From: Dioscorea cayenensis subsp. rotundata
Lineage: Eukaryota > Streptophyta > Magnoliopsida > Dioscoreales > Dioscoreaceae
Reading direction: 5' to 3'
Length of the DNA stretch: 64,000 bases
Assembly: GCF_009730915.1 (NCBI RefSeq)
Contig: NC_052475.1
Coordinates: 32,549,016 to 32,613,015, forward strand
Below the pieces are notes generated by a model. That model ran no database searches. It saw nothing but the letters and a program-made list of their open reading frames with translations, and was not told where the DNA came from. How positions within the stretch are numbered: position 1 is the first letter of the stretch; each line of letters begins with the position of its first letter. The translations under genes and the position numbers were made by a program. This document shows, piece after piece, positions 48,841 to 59,048 of this stretch.

Positions 48841-49062
48841 TATATATATATATATTTTAATAGACGACAAGCGCTATGAATATAAACAGTACTAAACAGT
48901 ACTGGAACCCGAATGTACAGTATATGTATAGTATGAAAATAATATAGTAATCCCGGATGAACAGTGTATGAACAGTACGGAGAACAGTACTGTTGGGGGA
49001 GAGATTTGAACCCATGACCTCCCCCTTACACTTTGATGTCATACCATTGGGCTATCCAATGG
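48840..49062 (-). mobile_element. tRNA-derived SINE
   Basis: The minus strand begins AACCATTGGATAGCCCAATG, with an A-box-like TAGCCCAATGGT. About 40 bp later it has a B-box-like GGTTCAAATCTC, the internal RNA polymerase III promoter layout of a tRNA-type SINE head. The body has repeated ACAGTACTG/GTACTGTT motifs and ends in a TA repeat tail (48829-48854). The flanks (C/T)TACTTATATAT at about 48824 and 49068 look like a target duplication. It is not a working tRNA: no cloverleaf and no intact anticodon arm. Confidence 0.65.
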
Positions 49063-49244
49063 TTGACATTTACTTATATATTGTGTTCTAGCATTTTATT
49101 ATTTTATTGTACATGTTTCTTCTATTTTTTGTTTGTCAGACTCTATTTCTAGTGGATTATTGTTATTGTATTTATTTTAATATAGTTGTATACCTTATGT
49201 ATTTTTATTTTTGAATCAATGTAGTTTATTTTTTATATTTTATT

Positions 49245-49460
49245 TAAAAATAGTCAGTAAAGGAAAAAAATTGACAAAATGATTGCCATTTGCATTTGAA
49301 CGGAAAAAATTAATAGGCAAGTTAGGCAAAAGCGAGGGGGCCATTTAAAAAATATATATATATAGTCAGTGAAGAAATAAATTGGCAAAAGGTTGCCAAT
49401 TGCATTTGAAGAGAAAAAATAAATAGGCAAGTTGGGCAAAGCGAGGGGTCCATTACCGGT
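49245..49460. repeat. Tandem duplication, about 115-bp unit
   Basis: Two units of TAGTCAGT(A/G)AA..TTGGCAAA, then TTGCCA(T/A)TTGCATTTGAA, then AATAGGCAAGTT(A/G)GGCAAA.GCGAGGG. They are separated by a TA microsatellite. Confidence 0.85.
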
Positions 49461-49956
49461 AGAATCCTACCAGTTCTACTTTAAAGGAAAATAATAAATT
49501 GGCAAGTCCTCTTAACCGAGTGGAGACTGGCTAGTCTAACAGCCATCATTCAGGACTGAATCAAAGGGCTAGTCCAATTATTTTACTTGAATATCATTAC
49601 TTTTATTCCACCATCTAACTAACAACTTGTTCTATATTTTGGAAGTATAATCCAACAATCAACTGGAGTTGAATCATTCATTAAATCCAAAAACAAGTTT
49701 TAAAGATTTTTATATAGCAATTAATCAAAACACAAAAATTCATATTATGGAGTGAAGAGAAATATATGCTTTATCTCTTGCATGTTTCAGTGCTCACCTT
49801 ATCATTCCTGCTATCATTCATTTCCGAATTCCGAAGAAGAATTATTATTACTTCAAGCCCGTTCCTCCTCATCTCCGACAACCTCAAATCGTTGAGTTAA
49901 TATATATATAATTAAACTTCAACGAAATCTAAATCTGGGGAATCTCAGTAGAGGGA

Positions 49957-52322
49957 GGGGTAAATTTTTCATGTAATCACTGTGTTATGACTGATTTTCA
50001 TTTTGGTCATTGTGTTTCAATTTATTTCTTTTTGGTCATTAGATATTAATTTATTTTCACCGGTTTGTCACTTGGGGTTTCCGGTCAAATTTAGATGACG
50101 TGAGACTGGAAATGCCACGTCACTATCTCTCTCATCCCTAGTCGGAGAGAGATGCCGACTCACTCAAAATATAAAAAAAAAGAGTGATGTGGTATTTCCG
50201 GCCGCTACGTCATTTAAATTTGGACGGAAAATTCTAAGTGATTAACTCGTGAATACAAATTGTTAGTTCCACGGTGTGATTTGTGAGTTTTAGGGAACAC
50301 TCAAGCACTCATAGATCTCACACAAATCATCAAAGAAAGTTCACACAAACAAAACAAGAAGGAGACACAAAAAATTGGTAACCCAATTCGGCGTCCACTC
50401 GCCTACGTCTGGGGGGCCAAGCCCGGAGATAAACAATCAACTAAAAAGAGGTAAAAATAAATGAGTATAAATACTTGTTACTCACACTCTCAATGAAGAT
50501 CACTATCTCTCTAGATTGTCTAGTGCTCGCCCACTCTCCTTCAAGAGACAACTAAGAGTCACCCTTATAATCTACGAGCAAGGTAGCTTATATAGACTCC
50601 TCAACGTCCCAAATATAGCACATACCTCTTTTATAATCTCCGCGGCTACTAATTTAAAAACCTTCCGAAATTAGTCACTGAACTCCCTATCAGTAACATA
50701 AGTTTCAACCAATGTTGTCGACCTGGGACCGCCCTACGGTTCAACCGGAAAAACCGGGAACCCGACCATGTGGCCCTGCCCGGGATATCCCCATCGAACC
50801 GGGTATGGAAAAACTCGGTAGTTAATCCCGGTGACCCGCAGGGTTCAATCGGGAACCTGCTGACCCCGACGGTCAATCGAGCCACAATATTAGAGTTTTT
50901 TTACAATATTTAATAATTTATTATTATTTTTCTAATTAGAAACTACAAAATCATGTATATTTATTAATATTATTTTTTTAAATTTATAATCAATAAATGG
51001 AATTACAATATATATATATATATCATAAACATACCAACAAAAAAATTAGCATTTAAAAATAAAATTTATTAATATGTTATGTAAAGACTAAATACTTTCT
51101 AAAATTTAATGTATTAAAAAAATAAAACAATAAATGAGTGAATTTTATTATAAAATATAAAAATAAAATATTCTAACTAAATAAAAAATATAAGAAAATT
51201 TAAAACAAAATAAAATCTCAATTGAAATTGGGTAAGTTACATAATTTATTGATAAAATGTATCATCCATATAAAATATAAAAATTAGTAAATTAAATTTC
51301 TTATATATTCTGACAAAATCAACCAATAAACAAACAAATAAATAAAAAACTCCGAGAGAAGTTCAATAATTATATATTAATATATTAAATTTGTAAATGT
51401 TTAAAAAAATTTTAAAATAAATGACATAATTAGAAAACACTAGTGCATATAAGGTCATTTATCAATTTAAATATCAAATTTGAGTAATTTTTTATATTAT
51501 AATTATAGTTTTAATATTATATTTGTTCAATATTAATTATTATAATATTTTTTTATATTTTATTATCGACCCTTTGCGTTCGACCCGTTTGCCGAACCCA
51601 TTGACCCTTGACCCATGGCCTTAACCGGGTCAATGCCCGGGCCGAGTTTGACAACCTTGGTTGCAACATGGCCCCTGACTCACGACTGATCGAGTTCCTG
51701 TTACGTCATGGACGACCTCAAGACCCTATTAACCTCCCTGGGTCATGCTTAGTCCGAGTCGATGCAACCAAATCTCCCGATCCCGATCGCCGAATCTAGC
51801 CTACCTCCTCAGTTTCTCATCACGCAGTCCCCTCGCAAGAGGCGCACGTCCTTGTGCGTCTTCCATGAAACTTGCCAAACTTAGTCTTCAATCTTCCAAG
51901 TTTGGTCTTCAATGATTCCCAATAATAGATCTCCAATCAATCAATTCAATGATTCTAAATATGGTCTTGATATGATCTTGTCTTCATATTTCCAAGAATA
52001 ATTCCACCAAGAACTTCAAGATAATTTCCTCCAAGTTATAGACATACTAAAAATAGCTCCACCAAGATCTTCAAGATAATTTGCCTTGCAAGCCAAGTCT
52101 CTATGCCATGTCACCATGCTCTCCATGTCATCAATTTTGCCTTGTCACCGTGGTTGCCACATCATCTTGCCTTGGTGTCAAATCATGGCAATTAAATAGT
52201 GCGATTGCACTAACACAAATTATTGAAATTAATATCTAATGACCAAAAAAGAAACAAACTGAAACACAATGACCAAAATGGAAATTAGCCATAACACAGT
52301 GACCACATGAAAAATTTACTCG
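49957..52322. mobile_element. MULE-like non-autonomous element with nested insertion
   Basis: About 100-bp terminal inverted repeats. The left end reads GGGGTAAATTTTTCATG(T), CACTGTGTTATG, CATTTTGGTCATTGTGTTTC and TTGGTCATTAGATATTAATT; the right end reads the same inverted (52220-52322). Flanks GTAGAGGGA and GCGGAGGGA suggest an imperfect 9-bp target duplication. The interior has no transposase. Near 50340-50430 a stretch GTAACCCAATTCGGCGTCC and GGGGGGCCAAGCCC resembles a fragment of a plant LTR element. The ends could also be those of another TIR superfamily. Confidence 0.7.
50710..51659. mobile_element. Nested hAT-type non-autonomous element
   Basis: The left end starts CAATGTTGTCGACC and the right end (reverse complement) CAAGGTTGTCAAACTC. 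They are flanked by 8-bp direct repeats GTTTCAAC (50702-50709) and GTTGCAAC (51660-51667), one mismatch. Both ends have subterminal GC-rich sequence with CCGGG, CCCG and GACCC motifs, like the larger hAT at 20.9 kb, around an AT-rich core with no gene. Confidence 0.72.
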
Positions 52323-52554
52323 CGGAGGGAGTTTAATGGTTATATAATCTTTGAGTATGAATTTCTGATATAGTTTGCTTGTTGTACTTGCATATATACT
52401 GAGTTGTGCTTTTGTGCTTGTTAGCTTCAAATGTAAATCACTTTGGTGATTATAATATGAGAAATAAAGTTTGAAATTAATGGATGTATGTGCAAGTTTC
52501 ATGCTTTCTGTTTAAAAAGAAGTTATTGGACAATTTAATTCGAGAATGACTTAA
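52323..52554. other. Short AT-rich spacer between MULE-like element and MITE
   Basis: No gene and no repeat identified. Confidence 0.5.
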
Positions 52555-52939
52555 GGGGCCGTTTGGTTTGTGGTAATGACATATTACCACGTAATGAGAT
52601 TACCGTGATAATATGAGTGAGAATGTTATATGGTTGGGAATATTGCGATAATTTAATATAACCATGTTTGGTTTGGAACTCTTATTGCCGGGAATAGTTC
52701 ATTACCATGTTTGGTTGTCATGGTAATCAATTTTTTAAAATATAAAAAGTTATAAGATTACCATGGTAATCCAAGATAGACACCAAATTTGGTGGTAATA
52801 GAATTACCACTTTTCTTGATAATATTTATAAGTTGGTAATGTGATATTACCATCCACATTACCACCGGTGCAATGCCAAACGTGGTAATACCACGTGCAC
52901 GTGGTAATCTTTCTACATTACCGCAAACCAAATGGCCCC
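52555..52939. mobile_element. PIF/Harbinger (Tourist-like) MITE
   Basis: Inverted ends GGGGCCGTTTGGTTTG and GGGGCCATTTGGTTTG are flanked by TAA on each side (52552-52554, 52940-52942). The whole 385-bp element is full of paired GGTAAT/ATTACC motifs that would fold on themselves. Confidence 0.85.
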
Positions 52940-53371
52940 TAAGTCAAGTTAGATAGATGTAGTTAGTATAGTTCATCATTAAATATTGTGACATGTGTCC
53001 CAAAAATATTATAACTTTCCTATAATGTTCTCACTTTTTTAAATTACTCATCTTATGCCACGTGTCAAACATCCAATGGTGAATTATACTAACTACACCT
53101 AAGTTATTCCCATTTAAGTACATGTGTCTGTTACTCTGTTACAAAGTTTAGAACTTGAGCAGCCATGATTTGCGCACCAGCATCGGATAACTACCTCTTT
53201 AATTATAACAAGAACAGACGCCTCTCTCTTCTCTTGCAATTAAATTAGTTTTTATTTTTTAACTTTTATAAAGAATAGAAAGTTTCAACCCATCTCATTC
53301 ACCTTCTCCCGTGTCAACTCCTGCATGCACCAAGTTCAGCGCAGAACACTGAGCAAGCAATCACATACATG

Positions 53372-53440
53372 CACGTGTCCTTTCCATGATACTACGTGTC
53401 ATGGCCATAGCCCCTCCTTTTTGCATTACTTTGTTTATAA
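53372..53440 (+). promoter_or_regulatory. ABRE pair and TATA box of the LEA gene
   Basis: CACGTGTC (53372-53379) and TACGTGTC (53393-53400) are ACGTG-core ABA-responsive elements 21 bp apart. TTTATAA at 53434-53440 lies about 50 bp before the ATG. The pair suggests ABA, drought or seed-maturation control, which fits the encoded protein. Confidence 0.6.
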
Positions 53441-53489
53441 CTTCATTTCAGTCACAATCACACATGCACACAACAACAACAACAACAAG

Positions 53490-53951
53490 ATGCAAGCAGG
53501 AAAGAACGCAATGGCATCAGTGAAGGAAACAGCAGCCAATATTGGAGCTTCAGCCAAGTCCGGCATGGAAAAAACCAAGGCCACCATGCAAGAAAAGGTA
53601 CATCTATATATGTAAATATAAATACAAGATTAATTAATTTGGTTGGTATCTAAATTACATATGAGCTAGAGATATATTATTGTTTCAATTTCAAAGATGG
53701 AGAAGATGACAGCCCACAGTGAACTAGAAAAGGAAGAGGCAGAGAGGAAGAAGCAGGAGAGAATTCGGGAAGCAGAAACAGAAAAGCTGGAGGCAAAACA
53801 ACAGAATGCAATGGCACGTGAACAAGTACGAGCAGGACACGGTCATTCCGACGATCACCGGCGCTCGTCGGCAGCCGAGCATGTCGAGCCTGCTGTGATC
53901 AGCTCTCGTCCGATTGATCTCGAAACTGGCACTGGCCGACCTTCTTGCTAG
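53490..53951 (+). CDS. Late embryogenesis abundant protein, LEA_1 family (group 4/D-113 type)
   Basis: Two exons, 53490-53597 (36 codons, MQAGKNAMASVKETAANIGA...) and 53697-53951, joined by a 99-bp GT..AG intron at a phase-0 site, give about 120 aa. The N-terminal part (ASAKSGMEKTKATMQEKMEK) is the Lys/Ala-rich amphipathic helix typical of LEA_1. The middle is highly charged (EEAERKKQERIREAETEKLE). The C-terminal tail is His/Gly-containing and disordered (GHGHSDDHRRSS). No Trp and very few hydrophobics. LEA_1 proteins protect membranes and enzymes during drying. The start is chosen because it follows a CAA-repeat leader and the family normally starts MQ(A/S). A LINE tail forms the 3' UTR. Confidence 0.88.
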
Positions 53952-53984
53952 TGATCACCTTGAATTTCACGGCACTAAGGGATC

Positions 53985-54150
53985 AGACGGTGTCTTTCGT
54001 CTTCTTAGCTACTTCTCTTCATGTGTTTTATTTTTTATTGTTTTTAGTTCCTCTCTTCAGTTTTTGGTAAGGGTTTTTCTTGTTCACTGTTTTTTTTTAT
54101 TCAATGAAAAATGAATAAAACCTGTGATTTATTTACATTTATTTAAAAAA
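53985..54150 (+). mobile_element. LINE 3' tail fragment in the LEA 3' UTR
   Basis: CAGACGGTGTCTTTCG resembles CAGACGATGTCTTCCG in LINE fragment B. The end AATAAAACCTGTGATTTATT, TACATTTATTT and poly(A) resembles the other LINE tails here. It may supply the LEA polyadenylation signal. Confidence 0.5.
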
Positions 54151-54355
54151 AATATAATAAATATATTTTTTTTAATTTTGTATTTTGAGACTGGTTTTCG
54201 ATGAATTTTTTTTAAATCTATTTTCATGAATATAAATGTATTTATGAAATGATGGGATCCGAAAAATATTAACTAATGTTAGGGGGTAATATGTAAAAAT
54301 AAAGCTTCACGGTATAACTTTTGACTTCGTCTGCTGACGCTTCATCGAAGTGAGA

Positions 54356-57226
54356 ATGATCGTTGTGGATGGAGTTCTGATCTCTGTCTCGCCTGAGGGA
54401 AAGAGTTCTCCGCTTGGAAGAGAAATCCTAGCTTCTTTGCTGGAGCTTCCTGCGTTGATCTCGGCCGCCGAGCGGCTTAAAGCCACTCCACAGTGGAAGT
54501 TTTCCGTCTCGGATGAGCAATCTCCGCCATTAAAGCTCGTTTATGTCTTCCAGCACGAGTATGCCACTGTGGATCCCAATCTTGTGCATGTATGTCTTGT
54601 TTTCTCCTTGCTTTTGTCACTAATTCATCTTGCAAAGCATCAAAATGGATACTTATCCCTATGTATTCCGTCCTTCCTATGTTTTCCCATTCCATTGTTT
54701 CTGCTGTTGAATTTCTGAATGCTATGTAATTGTTTCTTTTGTTTGATTACTACCCAATTATTTGATTATCATCAAAACTGGGTTTTTTAAATCCTGTTTT
54801 TGGATTGAGAAATGAAGCGATTGTATGATGAAGTTACCTTTCTTTTCTGTACTTTACTTTTACCCTATTTGCTCTCGAGTACAAACATGTTTTTGTTGCA
54901 TTTTTTTGATAAAAAAAGTTGAAGGCTTGGTATCATGTATTGTTGTGATCCTTATGTTTTATTTGGAAATGTTGTGACCATTCAAGACCAAATGCCTGAT
55001 TCTACTTGTTTATAACTGCTTGAAGCTTGTGGGCACGGATGAGGCTACGACATGTGTGGGCCTTGTGATCCGGAATCCTAGAAATGGAATGTGAGTGGAC
55101 ATGGATTATAATGTTCTGCTTGCGTTCATCTTCTGATCAGTGTGTGATTTTAAATAATGGTTGCAGGGTCTCTGTTGCACACATGGATTTTGTTGGAGTT
55201 GTTGATATGGGACTCAGACAAATGCTAAGCATGATTGTTGAAGATGATGAAAATCCTATATTGGATGTTTGTGTTTCTTTCTTCTTATGAGCCTATTGAA
55301 CTGTTACACTGGTTACCATAAAATTTGATGCGGGTATCTCACTTGTTTAGAGAAATTAGATACTCAAACAATTTACATATGAACTGCAGGTTCATCTTAT
55401 TGGTGGCTTTGAGGATGCACCCAGTGGAGTTAAGGATTGAGATCCTACCTTTTGGCTGTCATATAACATGGTACTTATCTTTTTTCTTGGTTTGTGCAGT
55501 TTGTTGACAATGATACCGGATCAAAATACCACAAGCACCCTGATGGCTATTCAATGCCATTGTGCTCTAAAATCTTGGAAGCTTTACATTGTCGTCCTGA
55601 GAGATTTCAAGTCCAAACACTATGTGTCCTTGGGCATAACACCAAGAAAGATCAAAATGGAAATGCGTACCCCGTTATTGGTGGATTTCTGGTTAGCGCA
55701 GACCAAATTCTTTACCTTTTATTGCATTGCATGAAATACGATCCTTGAGTTCAACAATAAATAGCCTCTCTTTCCTGAGGAAATAAAGACATCATCTTTT
55801 ATCTTTTGAGATTTACATTCAAAGAAAATATGATGTTTATGCTTCAGGTTCTTCTTTTTCTGCATTTCTTATGCATTCATGTGTCAAACAGAGTTCTTTG
55901 AATTGTTGTCCTTTCCTTTTAGCAGTCAGAGTTTGTGGATTTAGTTGGATTGTAAGTTCATATAATTGAATGATCAAGCAAGTGCAGAATGATATAACGG
56001 AAAACGTATTAGTCTTATGCAAAGCGGTTTCATTTATATTTAATTGCTCATGATGGATTGGCAAAGAAATTTAATGGAATGGTGGAAAATTTTCAATAAT
56101 AAATGCAATCTCCATAAGTCTTTCATCATGGTTTTATGCCGAGTAGTTTTGTAAGTGTTGAAACTGTGAAGATGCTCAAACTATTCCACACATTGTTTTT
56201 TCTGATGTGTACTGTTATGTGCAGCTAGATACTTCATCTGGATCAGTTTTTCCTGCTTCATTTGACAGTACATCAAGAGTTCCAGATGAAATTGTCAGGA
56301 GGGTGAGGGTTACTGTTTGTTCTATGGATTCTAGCTGGGAGGGGAAATTACTTGAAACATATGATACAAAGCAAGATAGATTTCAGATTGCATCTTGCTC
56401 TTGGTATGTAAATCTCCTATCTTGTTCCTCTTGTGCATATATTTTTTTATTCGAACGCATATCAGACAGCTTGTGGTTTAGAAGTGTGTACAACTGATGC
56501 TCAGCCATCCGCCTCAAATTTACACTTAGCAAAAGAATGAGAAGAGAAAAGGATCAGTTGGCATTTTAGTTGGTTGAGTGCATTCTTGTTGTCTACTGTT
56601 TTGATATAAAACAACAGTCATTTCTTCTGACATAGGTCTTCAGGGTGGAGGCAATATGTTCTTTCACTTCAGCAACTCTCTGATTCTGAAATCCTGTCCC
56701 AATGTTCTACATCACCTGCAGCAGAACCCCCTGATTTTGTGGAAAATGAAAGAAGGTTAGCAAATGATCGTTGCATCACTACTTTGTTTTATAAAACTTT
56801 TTAATCTCCCAAGTTCTGTACATATAGAAGTCAGAATTTATCTGAGTCTCTTATCAGAAACTTTTGCTATTTCATGATGTTTACTGTTTCATTAATCAAA
56901 GAGCATAGTTTCTTGATTGTTGTTTTCATTGAACATCAATAAAGAGATGGAATAAGAAAGAGGATATCCATGGAGTTATCCCGGAAAAGTTTGAAGGCTA
57001 TAACAATTATTTAGTTTTCAATTAATTAAGTAAAATTATTTATTTTTATTTTTTTTTAAAAAAAGATTACTGATGATTTTTCATAATAATTCTAATGCCT
57101 GTTCTTCAAAAGATAATGACAAGAATTTATTTGATTTTCATCTTATTATGCAGAAAATGGGCCTATATGATCGAGTATGCAGATTGGGACGCAAACCTTT
57201 CCCGGAAGGAGACCTCGGATATTTGA
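54356..57226 (+). CDS. NTAN1: Protein N-terminal asparagine amidohydrolase, frameshifted end
   Basis: Deamidates N-terminal Asn to Asp on proteins, feeding them into the Arg/N-degron pathway. Exons: 54356-54589, 55026-55090, 55167-55266, 55390-55428, 55500-55691, 56225-56403, 56636-56755, 57154-57226. Recognisable family blocks: VYVFQHEYATVDP, GTDEATTCVGLVIRNPRNGM (with the conserved Cys), SVAHMDFVGVVDMGL, HPDGYSMPLCSKILEAL, LGHNTKKDQNGNAYP, PASFDSTSRVPDEIVRRVRV and LLETYDTKQDRFQIA. In the last exon the expected ending QTFPGRRPRIFERTSDGKW lies one frame over, from 57192 to a TAA at 57261-57263. The present frame instead reads ANLSRKETSDI and stops at 57226. So the last ~22 residues are altered by one extra base, real or an artefact. 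The intron after 55428 uses GTTAAG, the least certain border. Confidence 0.9.
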
Positions 57227-57263
57227 GAGGACCAGTGATGGAAAATGGATGAGATGCACATAA

Positions 57264-58290
57264 AATTCATCTTTTTATGTACTTAATTCTTCACAAGAGT
57301 TAACACAGTTGTCATGTGTAAACTATACAACATTTTTTTCTATTACCAATGAAACATATGATGTCAAATGTTTTTTATTTTATTTTATTTTATTTTTGAC
57401 ATCAAGAGTTAACACAGTTGTCATGTGTAAACTATACAACATTTGTTTTTTAATGTCAAATGTTTGTCATCCCATGAGAAATTAATATTTTTTATTTTTT
57501 TAATAATATTTTTTAATGAAAATATAAATAAACCACATAGAGTTGTATAAATATAAATTTGAGTTAACTTCTTAAGGTATAAATAACTAGTTAATCTTTT
57601 TAACATATGCATTTTTTTTTATTGTGAATTAAAGTTTGAATTTATTTTTTTGATATGAGTGTTTTTTTTACATGAATTAAGATTTTAATCTTTTTTTCAA
57701 GTAATATAATGAATATTTTATATAGGATAACAAATCTCATTGGATTTGGTGTTATGTGATACGTATTTTTTTTAATAAAATTTGAATATGTATTTTTTTT
57801 AACATAAATTAAGGTTTGAATCTATTTTGAATATGTTTATTCAATATATTTTTTAACGTAAATTAAGGTTTGAATCTATCTTTTTCAATAAAAATATTTT
57901 ATGTAAAACTCAGTATTAATAGTGCAAGATACATTAATAATTTATGTGGGACTCAGTTCTAGTAGCCCAAGATAACCTCTATATTTTGTTTTAAAAAAAA
58001 AACACAATTTTTTGATTAAAAAAACAAAAAAACACAATTCTGTAATCCTTTATGTTTTTATTTGATTTTTTTTTTTTTAAAAAAAGGGAGCTTTACTATA
58101 AAATAAGATAACTAACGTGTCACTTGATGGCTTTGCTGTCAAACTCCAATGGCCAGATCACCCTCCGTTCGCGTTCGTCATGCTGGCCACCATCATCATG
58201 CGGTTAAGAATGCTTTGAGATCAACATTTTTGTCTAGAGATATACACACTGAGATTATAGTGGCCATCAGTGCTCTCACAAACTTCACGG
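57264..58290. other. AT-rich intergenic sequence with local repeats
   Basis: AGAGTTAACACAGTTGTCAT followed by GTGTAAACTATACAACATTT occurs at about 57296 and again at 57411. TTAAGGTTTGAATCTAT recurs at 57810 and 57862, with diverged relatives upstream. Presumably 3' UTR of NTAN1 and promoter of the next gene. No other gene is seen. Confidence 0.65.
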
Positions 58291-59048
58291 CCTCTTCCAT
58301 TTTGAAAACAGAGTTCCAAAACCGAAAACCTAGATAGGGTTTCGAGCTCGAGCTCCTCGATCTCTCCGAAGGAAGCAGCAATCCCTTGAATTCAATCAGC
58401 TCCCTTTTTAGTTTCCCTGCTTTCTTTACTGTTTTGTTCTAGCTTGGAGGTTGTCTATAAATTCAGTTCCTTTGAGGAGGTGTGTACAATCCAGTTTTGT
58501 TGTGATTCATGATAAGAAAAGGAAAATATGTTTCTTTTAGTGCTTATTTCTTGGTTTGTTGTCAGTTGAAATTGTTTAACTGGAAATGCTGCTTGATTTG
58601 GCTTTTGTTTGTATCTCTCTCTTGAATTTCTTATTTTCTGAATTCTGCTGATATTAAGCCTGTCTCTTTTTAGTAGAGAAAATTCGGCTTTGAATTGTTT
58701 ATTATAGGCCTTTCAATGATAAAAAGGGTAACTTCCGGTGATGAATTCATTTCCCATTTGGCCTGTGCAGTTCTTTACATTTTGAATTTCGGTCCCTTGT
58801 GAGCTCTTTCATTGCCTGGAATGTTTGCGTTTTGAATTTCCAAGTTTTAGTTTTGGAGTTTCAATGATATTTACCTCCTCTGGCCATTGTAATTCTTCTG
58901 AAATATATTAGTAAATGTTTCAGTCTTGTTTATTTTTAGCTCCACAGGGCATCCTTTCATGTATTATGAGATGTGGCGGCATCTTTGTCTGATTATTTTT
59001 AATGGTAGTTCCTCGCAGTGGTGCATTGGGGAATCAGTCTGGTGAAAG

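Noticed and set aside
48985-49062. Possible tRNA gene on the minus strand
   Set aside because: A and B boxes are present but the acceptor and anticodon arms do not pair, and the sequence continues into a SINE body with a TA tail.
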